Of a stretch of 15,621 bases of DNA, positions 1-7,193 are shown in pieces. The notes under the pieces were generated by a model. It did no database searches and was not told the DNA's origin. It saw only the letters and a list, made by a program, of their open reading frames with translations. The position numbers and the translations under genes are program-made. Within the stretch, counting starts at the first letter, position 1. Every line of letters begins with the position of its first letter. This DNA is from an uncultured Muribaculaceae bacterium (GTDB lineage: Bacteria > Bacteroidota > Bacteroidia > Bacteroidales > Muribaculaceae), in the NCBI GenBank assembly GCA_910578365.1, contig CAJTRC010000058.1, positions 1 to 15,621 on the forward strand, read 5' to 3'.

Positions 1-1
1 A

Positions 2-82
2 GTCAAGATTTTCCGCTCGCAAATGCGCGGCGTCAGAGACCGAGACTTCTTCATCTTCCGCCTGGTCAAACTGTACGCTTGA
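2..82 (+). mobile_element. C-terminal fragment of a transposase (partial, enters from the left edge)
   Basis: An open frame enters from the window edge and ends at TGA 80-82, encoding 26 residues with the pattern F-R-x-Q-x-R-G-V-R-D-x-x-F-F-x-F-R-L-x-K-L-Y-A. Basic RG-V-R-D followed by FF-x-FRL is a C-terminal pattern I associate with ISL3/IS204-type DDE transposases of Bacteroidetes; this is recalled from the family and not tested. It is the only plus-strand coding signal I accept. The catalytic residues and the left end of the element lie outside the window, so whether it is intact cannot be judged. The right terminus may be the GC-rich stretch ending near 140, but the partner inverted repeat is not visible. 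It converges on the end of the minus-strand operon. Confidence 0.5.
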
Positions 83-183
83 ATATTTAACACTTCGGTC
101 TACTCAATTTAACATATGCACCGGGATTTCGGCTTGGGCCTGTAATTCATCAGAAATAGGCTTACAATCACTACGATTAGAAG

Positions 184-214
184 CGCATTTAGCACTTTAC
201 TTCTGTAAAATGCG
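184..214. repeat. Imperfect stem-loop in the gap between transposase and operon end
   Basis: Bases 184-190 pair perfectly with 208-214 (CGCATTT/AAATGCG). Inside it, TTTAC 196-200 pairs with GTAAA 205-209 around a 4-base loop. No T-run follows on either strand, so it is a weak terminator candidate; it may instead belong to the end of the insertion sequence. The rest of 83-277 shows nothing else I can support. Confidence 0.25.
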
Positions 215-240
215 TGTAGCCGTCTGTGTCTTATGTTTTG

Positions 241-266
241 ATTCATACAGTACCTGTTTTATGAAT
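241..266 (-). terminator. Possible terminator of the eight-gene operon
   Basis: ATTCATA (241-247) is an exact inverted repeat of TATGAAT (260-266), with a further CAG/CTG pairing inside. It sits 11 bases beyond the stop codon of the last operon gene, where a terminator is expected. On the minus strand it is followed by CAAAAC and not a U-run, so intrinsic termination is only moderately supported; it could simply protect the mRNA 3' end. Confidence 0.35.
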
Positions 267-277
267 ACTCAACATCA

Positions 278-1567
278 TCACCACATTTCCATTGAGGAAT
301 AAATGGTTTCGTCGTCTTTTTGCAGAGTGAGTTCGCCGGTATTCTTTTCGTATTTCCAGCGGCCGAAGCTGTTATGGTCATATACAAGCTGGCCGTCATA
401 ATTGTACAGCTCGTACTTGCCACCGTTGCATACCATAATCAAGCCGTCGCGAGTCACAATCTCAAGATGCGTAAACGCTCCGTCGATACGCTTGAGGAGC
501 ACGCCGGTGTCGGACAACAACAGCAGACTGCCGTTTTTGATGGCAAATATATTGCCTTTGTGACTATATGGCAGAATAACATCGTAGTCGTAAGGAATCA
601 CAATATTGCCGTCGGAGTCCATCAGACCTTTTTTGCTGCCGGGCTCAACCACAACGGCATAGCCCGAACACGAAAGTGGGCCGGAGTCGCCCTTACGGAA
701 ATTGAGAATCATGCGGCCCGAGTCGTCGATGATGCCGTACTTGCCGTGACCTTTCTTTATCACACGTCGTCCGTTATATGCCGGCGCATAGCCGTAAATA
801 TCGTGTTCCGAAAATGGCAACTGCATAGAGAACTTGTTGGCCAGGGCAGCCAGGTCGCCGTCGGCAGTCAGATAACCCGACAAGCCGAGCCACGCGGCGT
901 CGTTATCACGTACTTTCTTGTCGATGTTCTTGCAGCCCTTTCCGGTAATAAGCATTACGGCTGTATAATAGCGGGCCTTGAGTGCATTGCGGTTGGTGTA
1001 GGCTATATGGCGGAAAAGTTTGAAGGCTTCGTCGTAATTCTTTTCGTTATAAAGCCTCATGGCATTGCCAAGACCGCCGCGGCCCATATCGACAATACTT
1101 ACGATATGGCCCGACTGCACATAAAAAAGGTCGGAAGTGTCGTATGGCCTGCTGCCGGTGGTACGCAGATTGGCCGACACAAACTGAATCGGCGGCTGGT
1201 CGGGACCGATTTTCAGACGCGGCTCTTCCCAGCTCTGCATCCAAGTAATGTTCTCCAGACTGATATTATCCACCACACCTTTTTTCCGCCAGTTGTAAAG
1301 CTGGTTATGATATGTATCGGAGTGCATCAGTTCCACGTCGATATTGCGCTCCAGAGCCATATCCCGGCCCATGCGGTTTGAGATGTAACATTTGTTACGG
1401 CCACCGCGCAGAAGCATGTCAATCTGGTCGCGCATTTCCACATCGCCGTCGGCAAGATAAGCATTTACAAGGCTGTTGTATTTCTGCACATACGACTCGG
1501 GCGACTGTGCCTTGGAGGCAGCGAAGCCAAGCAGCATTGCCACAGCGGTAATCAATATCTTTTTCAT
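278..1567 (-). CDS. Secreted WG-repeat protein with a Sel1/TPR-like middle
   Basis: The 429-residue product starts with a Sec signal peptide ending near residues 18-21 (A-S-K-A/Q). Residues 25-160 are an unrecognised domain containing a conserved-looking SLENITWMQSWEEPRL segment. Residues 165-215 are helical and resemble a Sel1/TPR unit (RLYNEKNYDEAFKLFRHIAY). From about 275 to the C-terminus there are degenerate WG repeats, a beta-rich module: KYGIIDDSGRMIL (276-288), KKGLMDSDGNIVIPYDYD (312-329) and a third near 341-358. Aromatic and glycine positions are partly lost, so these are WG-like rather than canonical. WG repeats usually suggest a binding surface, not an enzyme. It is the last gene of the operon, and its ATG overlaps the preceding stop by 4 bases. 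Likely periplasmic or surface-located; function unknown. Confidence 0.85.
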   Translation of the reverse strand: MKKILITAVAMLLGFAASKAQSPESYVQKYNSLVNAYLADGDVEMRDQIDMLLRGGRNKCYISNRMGRDMALERNIDVELMHSDTYHNQLYNWRKKGVVDNISLENITWMQSWEEPRLKIGPDQPPIQFVSANLRTTGSRPYDTSDLFYVQSGHIVSIVDMGRGGLGNAMRLYNEKNYDEAFKLFRHIAYTNRNALKARYYTAVMLITGKGCKNIDKKVRDNDAAWLGLSGYLTADGDLAALANKFSMQLPFSEHDIYGYAPAYNGRRVIKKGHGKYGIIDDSGRMILNFRKGDSGPLSCSGYAVVVEPGSKKGLMDSDGNIVIPYDYDVILPYSHKGNIFAIKNGSLLLLSDTGVLLKRIDGAFTHLEIVTRDGLIMVCNGGKYELYNYDGQLVYDHNSFGRWKYEKNTGELTLQKDDETIYSSMEMW

Positions 1568-2331
1568 TTGCGAATTATTGAATCAATCAGCCAGCCCGAA
1601 TTCAGTTCCTCGCGCTCGAAGAAGCGGATCGTGAACTCCCAGCCCGGAATCTGTGTGAACGTAAATTCGAGGGGTTTTACATAGTCTATTTTCAGCTGTC
1701 CGCCATAGACCATGGCCATGAAAGCGGTAAACGAATCGACCTTGGCCTTGTCCGATGCATATAGCCGTATACTCTCGGTCTGCGATTCAGTCATATCGGT
1801 CAGCGACATAAAGTTTGTTTCGTGATCGTCAGGCAAGACTACAAATCCGCTACCCGTTTCTTCGGGTACCAAATCAAACAGTTCGCCCTCCACTCCGCAT
1901 AGCGCCCAGCGGTACATGTCGCTGCCGGCACTGCGAGGCTCGACTCGCATTATAAGATTGAATTCCACCGGTTTCTTGCGATAGCTACCGTGACAGGTAG
2001 CGCGCGCATACCAGGTGGAATCGGCATAGTCGAGCCTTACCCCCGACGCCACTGCATCGCGGGCAAAATCTACTGCAATCTGCATCAGAGGGTCATCGGC
2101 ACTGCTGAAATTGGCTCCATTGAACAGTTGGACTATATCAGCTACCTTGGCCTCTGCGGCATCGAGTTCAGGGGCATGAGGCGACGGATTGTCATGGTTG
2201 AAACGTTTGATAAACTCATCGACCAGCGATACTCTCGAATCATAAATCTTTTCACCCATGGGGTTTATCAGCTGGGCGCTTGCGGCAACTGTCACCCACA
2301 ATAAAGCCGGAATTAAAATATTACGTTTCAT
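1564..2331 (-). CDS. Secreted protein of unknown function, 255 residues
   Basis: I do not recognise a named family. A signal peptide (MKRNILIPALLWVTVAASAQ) is clear, with cleavage before or at Gln20. The mature part begins with helices (D-E-F-I-K-R-F, then D-I-V-Q-L-F near residue 70) and becomes beta-rich: LDYADSTWYARATCHG, KPVEFNLIMRVEP, MYRWALCGVEGELF, and the C-terminal PGWEFTIRFFEREELNSG. This helix-then-meander layout resembles an NTF2-like alpha+beta fold, but that is inference from the strand pattern. Both ends overlap neighbouring genes by ATGA, so translation is probably coupled. No catalytic motif was seen. Probable location is the periplasm or outer surface. Confidence 0.8.
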   Translation of the reverse strand: MKRNILIPALLWVTVAASAQLINPMGEKIYDSRVSLVDEFIKRFNHDNPSPHAPELDAAEAKVADIVQLFNGANFSSADDPLMQIAVDFARDAVASGVRLDYADSTWYARATCHGSYRKKPVEFNLIMRVEPRSAGSDMYRWALCGVEGELFDLVPEETGSGFVVLPDDHETNFMSLTDMTESQTESIRLYASDKAKVDSFTAFMAMVYGGQLKIDYVKPLEFTFTQIPGWEFTIRFFEREELNSGWLIDSIIRK

Positions 2332-3062
2332 AACGTGGGAATATACACGGGCAGCACTTGCCCATCGATTGTGTCTGTTTTCACTTCCAATTTTTGTTGC
2401 AGCCTATCACCGGGCAACATAGTCACAACAAGTCCGCCGAAGCGCGGCGAAGGCTCGTAGCCGTAGACTGTGGACTCCCAATAGCAACGCAGTTGCAGGC
2501 TGCCGGGGCCGCACGAACGGAAATCACCGGCTGAATCGCGCAACAGCTCAGACTGCCCGACCGAATACTCCGATATTTCGAATCCGCCGTCTGCAAAGGC
2601 GGGAATCTGAACTTCAGTCAAATGCGGCACGCTGTCCGTGCATTTTTCGAGATAAGCCATAAATTCGACAGCCGGCATAAAGCGCACCGTTGTGCTGTGT
2701 GCTGTAGCACTACAGACTTTAACCGGAGTCGTCGAATCGGCTTCAATGTCGAGCAAACCCATGGTCTGCCCCGCAAAATAATGCCTCAACTTCGCATCGT
2801 TACGGCTCGATGATATGACACCGAGATTTTCGCGGAGCCTCAGCAGGCTCTCACGATTGCGGGCTGCAAATGTCTTGGCGTCGGTGAAACGCCCGGGCAT
2901 ACATTCAGCCAACGGCAGTGTGTCCGGGCACTTATTCGCCTTTGCCTCTGTCGCGGCGGGTTCATGCTTTTTACGCTTCAGCGAAAAAGCGCTGCCGCTT
3001 GCGGTCAGCCCGAAAGCACCCGAAAGCGACATGCTTATAACTACATATATCAGGCGTTTCAC
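2328..3062 (-). CDS. Exported protein of unknown function, 244 residues
   Basis: No family recognised. The N-terminus (MKRLIYVVISMSLSGAFGLTASGSAF) reads as a signal peptide with cleavage around residues 21-25. A short Lys-rich linker follows (SLKRKKHEP), then a helical stretch with RNRESLLRLRENLGVIS and LRHYFAGQTMGLLDIE, then beta-rich sequence. PAVEFMAYLEKC near residues 130-141 resembles a position in the 196-residue operon protein where PMDRYFTNLINL occurs, hinting at a shared fold. Four cysteines after the signal peptide (roughly residues 45, 54, 117 and 141) plus two nearer the C-terminus could form disulfides in the periplasm. It is joined to both neighbours by ATGA overlaps. Confidence 0.78.
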   Translation of the reverse strand: MKRLIYVVISMSLSGAFGLTASGSAFSLKRKKHEPAATEAKANKCPDTLPLAECMPGRFTDAKTFAARNRESLLRLRENLGVISSSRNDAKLRHYFAGQTMGLLDIEADSTTPVKVCSATAHSTTVRFMPAVEFMAYLEKCTDSVPHLTEVQIPAFADGGFEISEYSVGQSELLRDSAGDFRSCGPGSLQLRCYWESTVYGYEPSPRFGGLVVTMLPGDRLQQKLEVKTDTIDGQVLPVYIPTL

Positions 3063-3940
3063 TTTTTATAATCGCTCAATGGTTTAACTGCTTTAAATAG
3101 CTGCCATTCGGGATGGGCACGGAAAACTGCTACGGCTTCGTCGGGGACATACACAGTGCAGCCTTTGGCAAATTTAAGCATATATTTCTTTTTGCTTTCA
3201 CCAAACGGATTGAAAGGTGTGACGGTATGCAAAAGCAAGTACTTGCACTTCGTATCCTTTATAATATATTCAACCTTAAAGCCATTGCCATAATAATCCA
3301 CGACCTTGCATTTCAAGTCTGAAATAACCGATACGCTTGCAGGCATCTTGATATAATCGAGGTTGTGGTCAAGGCCAAACATCACCCATCCGATTATACG
3401 ATTGGTGCCTTGGGGCAGCTCGATATATTTAATACCTGATTCATCGAAGGCGCCGTCCTCTATTTTCTTTACCGAAGGCGGGAGCTCCACCTCAGTGAGT
3501 TTTTTACAGTAACGGAAGGTCCATACCAATAATTCTTCCACGCCATTGGGTATGTTAATATCTTCCAGATTCTGGCAACCTGAGAAAGCTCTGCTTCCAA
3601 TAAAGGTTATTGTAGGCGGCAGGCTTAACGACTTAAGCTCTTCGCGGTTTTGGAAAGCATCAAAATCGATAATGCCGACTATGTAGCGGCGGCCACCGAA
3701 CTCCACCTCGGCAGGTATACTCAGGTGTCCGTCGGCAGGTATCATACTGCCAATACGAACCTCGACAGTATCAGTCATCCGAAGTTCGCTGTCGCTTACA
3801 CGCTTGTACACAATGCCATAGTTCACGCCGTCGACGGTAAAATCATAGCCTGCTTGCCGGCTGTTTAGTTCGGTATGCTGCGCCGCCGCCCAATTCAGGG
3901 CGGCAATCATCAACACTATCGCACCGACAAGGCGTTTCAT
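3059..3940 (-). CDS. Secreted BspA-type leucine-rich-repeat (LRR_5) protein
   Basis: The 293-residue product has a signal peptide ending A-A-A-Q (residues 18-21). An N-terminal beta segment (FTVDGVNYGIVYKRV) is typical of BspA-like proteins. Residues 72-210 hold about five LRR_5 units with the recurring L-x-x-I-x-L-P-x-x-V/I-x-x-I-x-x-x-A-F pattern, for example ELKSLSLPPTITFIGSRAF and NLEDINIPNGVEEL. The C-terminus has the usual VYVPDEAVAVFRAHPEWQLF ending, where the chain leaves the solenoid. BspA-like repeats of oral and gut Bacteroidetes are known to bind host proteins or other cells; here the ligand is unknown. No C-terminal secretion (type IX) domain is evident. ATGA overlaps join it to both neighbours, so it is likely the recognition partner of the exported set. 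Confidence 0.92.
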   Translation of the reverse strand: MKRLVGAIVLMIAALNWAAAQHTELNSRQAGYDFTVDGVNYGIVYKRVSDSELRMTDTVEVRIGSMIPADGHLSIPAEVEFGGRRYIVGIIDFDAFQNREELKSLSLPPTITFIGSRAFSGCQNLEDINIPNGVEELLVWTFRYCKKLTEVELPPSVKKIEDGAFDESGIKYIELPQGTNRIIGWVMFGLDHNLDYIKMPASVSVISDLKCKVVDYYGNGFKVEYIIKDTKCKYLLLHTVTPFNPFGESKKKYMLKFAKGCTVYVPDEAVAVFRAHPEWQLFKAVKPLSDYKK

Positions 3941-4527
3941 AATCGTTCGGTGTGAGTGGCCGTCACATTGCCAAGCTGTACAATATACTCAGGATCATCA
4001 ACAGTCTGCTCTACGGTAATGAAGCATTGCACACTCTTTCGAGTGATGTCGTGGTAACGCGGACGGCCGTCGGGTCCATAACCAATAAACTCCTGGTCGA
4101 TGTAGCATGTACACTCGTAGGTATCTTCGCTGATACGCTTGAGGTCGCTTACCTTCATCTTAGCGATTTCGGTGGTCTTGATTTTAACATCGGAGTACTT
4201 CAGGTTGATAAGGTTTGTAAAATACCGGTCCATAGGGGTAGATTTCACACCACTGTGGTTGACCGAAGTAGTCTGCATGCTCACGGCGCTGCGGCGCTTG
4301 CCTCCGATAGTATAAGCTTCGCCTTTTCCAATAAACAGGTTAAGGGCTTTTTTGCGGTAATATTCACGATTTTTGAGCGAATTGTCCTTGTCGGCCATAT
4401 AATCGAGGTAATCGCCCAGCTGTCCGACCATTTCGGCGGCACGACGCTTTATCTGCTCTGCTTCCTGAGCCTTGGCCGGTGCTGCTACCGCCAGCAGCAA
4501 CAGCAGTATTGCTAATAACTTTTTCAT
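3937..4527 (-). CDS. Secreted small protein following the caspase gene, 196 residues
   Basis: No named family recognised. The signal peptide is strong (poly-Leu core at residues 4-13, cleavage after A-K-A at residue 20). Residues 22-70 are charged and helical (EQIKRRAAEMVGQLGDYLDY), followed by ALNLFIGKGEAY and a beta-rich second half: SDVKIKTTEIAKMKVSDL, YECTCYIDQEFIGYG, KSVQCFITVEQT, YIVQLGNVTAT. The layout (helices, an LF motif, then a YF/FI helix and four strands) is similar to the C-terminal domain of the preceding caspase-like protein and to the 255-residue protein, suggesting one NTF2-like module used repeatedly. It starts 18 bases after the caspase stop and overlaps the LRR gene by ATGA. 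Confidence 0.8.
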   Translation of the reverse strand: MKKLLAILLLLLAVAAPAKAQEAEQIKRRAAEMVGQLGDYLDYMADKDNSLKNREYYRKKALNLFIGKGEAYTIGGKRRSAVSMQTTSVNHSGVKSTPMDRYFTNLINLKYSDVKIKTTEIAKMKVSDLKRISEDTYECTCYIDQEFIGYGPDGRPRYHDITRKSVQCFITVEQTVDDPEYIVQLGNVTATHTERL

Positions 4528-4545
4528 TTTATTTCTTATTGGATA

Positions 4546-5772
4546 TTATCTACGGAATACTTCGCGGACTTCAATGCCGCGGTCGGTAATATCGGCAACC
4601 GACACCGACTGCATAATACGGGTTGTGGCCAGGCGACCGATAAAGTCCTCGAGGGTCTGACGGCCTACAACCACGTCGGCGTCCTGCCCCAGGGTTACGA
4701 CGCGCATATTCATGAGCTCGCCGTTTTCGTCGGTAAATGTCTGGGCAAGTTCAATGCGGGTATCGTCGTCGATATCGCCTCTGAGCAACAGGTTGAACAT
4801 GGTGTTGAAGTAGTCGATAATCTTGTCGCGGTCCGACGACGATTCTTCGCTGTCCTGCTTCTGCGGCGCAGGCTTCGGCGCCTGCTCACGTGCTTCCTGA
4901 CGCGCTTCACGGCAAGCCTGCTGCTGAGTCTTGTTGGCGTTGACTCTGCCGGCCTGGTTCACATTGGCTATGTACTGGACAGTCTGCTCTTCGTCGCGCT
5001 GCACGTCCGACACATAGGCAACCAATCCCTTGAGTGTATCGAGGAGATCATCCCAGTCCGCCCCTACCTCACCACTCATCATGGCTTCGGTACACATGGC
5101 AATGCAACCGGTAAACACATCGATAACCTTGTCGTTCAGCACCATGCAGCCCGAAGTCTGTCCGGGTGTACTCGACGACATTATCACATCGCCCTTGTAT
5201 TCGGCAAACAGTTTTGACAGATTGTCGATTTCGCTCTGGCTCATGTAAGTATTACCGAAATTGGGGGCAAACGACGGTGCCGACTTGGCACTCAGACCGC
5301 TCGTATAACTGTTGCAGCACATGCCAATGGTCACGGCCAGGCGCGGATTCTTGCCTTTGAGAGTATTGTGTACCCACTCCAGCGGAATGAACTTATGCTC
5401 GTAATGCTGGGCCATCTGCATCTGCGGCCACTGTGTCTTGTCGTCGACCGAACGGCCGCCGTGGCCAATGTAATAGAATACCACCACATCATCGGGGCCC
5501 ACACTGAGGTTCTGCACCTCCGATTTGCAAGCCTCGGGTGTCAGACGAGCACCATATATGTCGTGTATCGAGGTCTTGTAACCTTTGTCTTGCATGGCGG
5601 CGTTGACCAAACCTATGAAGCGGCTATAAAGCACTTCGCGACCGCGGACGTCAATCTGGCCGACATCGCTGTCGGTAGTATCGATGAATGTAAGCCAATG
5701 TATGGTCTGCGCATTCATCTGCAGACCCAGCAGCAGCGTCAGCGCTGCCATTATATATTTTAAACGTTTCAT
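4546..5772 (-). CDS. Exported caspase-fold (C14-like) cysteine peptidase with C-terminal accessory domain
   Basis: The 408-residue product has a signal peptide (residues 1-21, N-A-Q end). The caspase-like domain spans about 22-255: strand VVVFYYIGHGG carries the catalytic-type His104, and strand LAVTIGMCCNSYTSG carries Cys153, aligned with the Cys of the D-x-C-x-S-G metacaspase motif. The Asp two residues before the Cys, which shapes the basic S1 pocket in metacaspases, is Met151 here, so substrate preference may differ or activity may be lost. A Gln/Ala/Lys-rich linker (282-312) leads to an alpha+beta domain (315-408) without a known name. Most bacterial caspase-like proteins are cytoplasmic; an exported one inside an all-secreted operon is notable. 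Its ATG overlaps the lipoprotein stop by 4 bases. It is confidently a caspase-fold protein; peptidase activity is inferred. Confidence 0.88.
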   Translation of the reverse strand: MKRLKYIMAALTLLLGLQMNAQTIHWLTFIDTTDSDVGQIDVRGREVLYSRFIGLVNAAMQDKGYKTSIHDIYGARLTPEACKSEVQNLSVGPDDVVVFYYIGHGGRSVDDKTQWPQMQMAQHYEHKFIPLEWVHNTLKGKNPRLAVTIGMCCNSYTSGLSAKSAPSFAPNFGNTYMSQSEIDNLSKLFAEYKGDVIMSSSTPGQTSGCMVLNDKVIDVFTGCIAMCTEAMMSGEVGADWDDLLDTLKGLVAYVSDVQRDEEQTVQYIANVNQAGRVNANKTQQQACREARQEAREQAPKPAPQKQDSEESSSDRDKIIDYFNTMFNLLLRGDIDDDTRIELAQTFTDENGELMNMRVVTLGQDADVVVGRQTLEDFIGRLATTRIMQSVSVADITDRGIEVREVFRR

Positions 5773-6290
5773 TTATTATTATATATTGCTTGAAGTAATC
5801 GATCTGATGGATAAATAGTAAGCGCAAAACGCAGCATATCGCGGTTGCCGAGGTCATAAACGGCCTGGCGCGAGCCATCTTTGCCTACTATGGCAAATTT
5901 GCCGAGGCCAAAGTCGCACTGTACGCTGATTTCCTTGCGGTGCGACTTAAAGGTATAGATAACCGACGGATTAAAACTTCCGTACACCGGTTTGTCACTA
6001 CGGTAGTTGGCCGGATCCTCGAGCAAAAACTGCAGAGTCTTTACTGCGTTGGTGCTAAGTCTTAGACGTTTGGGCGCGTTGTCGGGCATATCGGTGCTTG
6101 TATTTACTACCGTTACATTTCGGGCATCGAGAATCACCCGCGATACACTGTCGCCCAATGCAGCCACCATAACGGAGTCGCTTTTGCAGGTTCTGACACA
6201 CGAGGCCTTGTCCGATTTAAGGCAGCCGCAACCGGTGCATGCAATGCACGCACACATAATGGCTGCCACGAGTTTGGCAAATATACGCAT
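5769..6290 (-). CDS. Probable cysteine-rich lipoprotein, 173 residues
   Basis: No family recognised. The N-terminus is a positively charged, hydrophobic leader followed by a run of cysteines: C13, C15, C18, C21, C23, C31 and C35. A lipobox is plausible at Cys18 (C-I-A-C) or Cys21 (C-T-G-C), although neither has the usual Leu at -3. The body contains a helical TNAVKTLQFLLEDP segment, strands (VIYTFKSHRKEISVQCDFG, KFAIVGKDGSRQAVYDLG) and a final helix (MLRFALTIYPSDRLLQAIY). It lies 12 bases after the beta-barrel gene and overlaps the caspase gene by ATGA, so membrane anchoring next to the protease is a reasonable inference. No enzyme motif was seen. Confidence 0.75.
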   Translation of the reverse strand: MRIFAKLVAAIMCACIACTGCGCLKSDKASCVRTCKSDSVMVAALGDSVSRVILDARNVTVVNTSTDMPDNAPKRLRLSTNAVKTLQFLLEDPANYRSDKPVYGSFNPSVIYTFKSHRKEISVQCDFGLGKFAIVGKDGSRQAVYDLGNRDMLRFALTIYPSDRLLQAIYNNK

Positions 6291-6302
6291 GGCTGTACGG
6301 AT

Positions 6303-7091
6303 TTAGAAACCGAAACGTACATTCAGCATCACTGCTCCGAGATTGGTTTTCAGTCCTTGATACGGATGTGTCAGGCCACCGTCGGGACTCCAGTCTTCGT
6401 TGAACCAGTTGTAGAAATCGTACTCGTAGCGCAGGGTTGCCTGAAAGTGTGTTTCGGTATTGCCTATACCCAGGCCTATAACGCCACGGAAACCGTCGTT
6501 TATCGATTCGGTACTCTGCGACAGACCCTTGCAGGCAACGGCGAAATTATAGCTTCCGCCAATTTCGAGTATCGGATTGTAGGTGGCTGTAATATAGTTG
6601 CCGAAGCGCAGGCGCAGCAGCACCTCGGGCGAGATTGTCTGACGGTTGAAATAAATATAGTTAGGGTCGTAGCCTTCGGCGGTAGCACCCACCGGTGCTA
6701 TTACACCTTCGGGCATGGTGGTACGCAGACCGCGCTTTTCCCAGTTCAGACGAAACGAAAAACCAAACGGAGTGGTCTTGCTCATATAAGTCACACGGTA
6801 GCCGATGGCAAGGTTGCGCAGTTCCCAGTCCCAGTACGATATTTTGGCTTTGCCCATAGGGGTGTCCATCGACTGTGGGGCGGCAAAGCGAGTTTCCACA
6901 TCGGGCATCCAGGCATAGGGGGTGGCGGTGTTGAGCAGCAGGCCATAAGCCATACCGTAAACATTGTTTGTAACTGTGATTACAGGCGAAAACGACCATT
7001 CGCCGCGGCAAATCTGAGCATTGGATTTCTGAGGCATTAATGCGGCAGCTGCAGCAACAGCTCCGAACATTACAGTGCGTAAATAATTCAT
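6303..7091 (-). CDS. Probable outer-membrane beta-barrel protein
   Basis: An upstream ATG at 7124 would add 11 polar residues; I prefer the ATG at 7091 because it gives a regular signal peptide (MNYLRTVMFGAVAAAAALMP...NAQ) and a 262-residue product. The mature chain is built of alternating-residue strands ending in aromatic residues (LAIGYRVTYM, FGFSFRLNWE, EVLLRLRFGNYITATYNP, HFQATLRYEYDFYNWF). It finishes VMLNVRFGF, with the C-terminal Phe characteristic of barrels inserted by the BAM machinery. About 10-12 strands are likely by inspection. It is the first gene of the eight-gene operon, 61 bases downstream of the predicted transcription start. It could be a pore, an anchor or a receptor for the exported proteins; nothing identifies a substrate. 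Confidence 0.8.
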   Translation of the reverse strand: MNYLRTVMFGAVAAAAALMPQKSNAQICRGEWSFSPVITVTNNVYGMAYGLLLNTATPYAWMPDVETRFAAPQSMDTPMGKAKISYWDWELRNLAIGYRVTYMSKTTPFGFSFRLNWEKRGLRTTMPEGVIAPVGATAEGYDPNYIYFNRQTISPEVLLRLRFGNYITATYNPILEIGGSYNFAVACKGLSQSTESINDGFRGVIGLGIGNTETHFQATLRYEYDFYNWFNEDWSPDGGLTHPYQGLKTNLGAVMLNVRFGF

Positions 7092-7158
7092 ATTATTGAT
7101 TAATTGGTTATTATGCGACACCACTATATGATGGCTGTCAGCCTATCGGCTTGCACCG

Positions 7159-7193
7159 CAAAATTACTAAAAAAATCTATAACCTATATCAAT
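7159..7193 (-). promoter_or_regulatory. Promoter of the eight-gene exported operon
   Basis: On the minus strand TAATTTTG (7159-7166) matches the Bacteroidetes -7 element TAnnTTTG exactly. The -33 element is weak: the nearest candidate is ATTG (7190-7193), with a 23-base spacer against the usual 19-21. The transcription start would fall near 7152, giving a leader of about 60 bases. The weak -33 box could mean low basal expression or help from an activator or alternative sigma factor. The T-run just upstream (7201-7208) may end coaE transcription. Confidence 0.6.

Noticed and set aside
320..1381. Long plus-strand open frame (353 codons) opposite the WG-repeat gene
   Set aside because: It runs antisense to a gene with a signal peptide and recognisable WG repeats. 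Its translation shows no domain and no plausible promoter or operon context.
7092..7124. Upstream start for the beta-barrel protein
   Set aside because: It adds a polar 11-residue stretch before an otherwise standard signal peptide; the ATG at 7091 is preferred.
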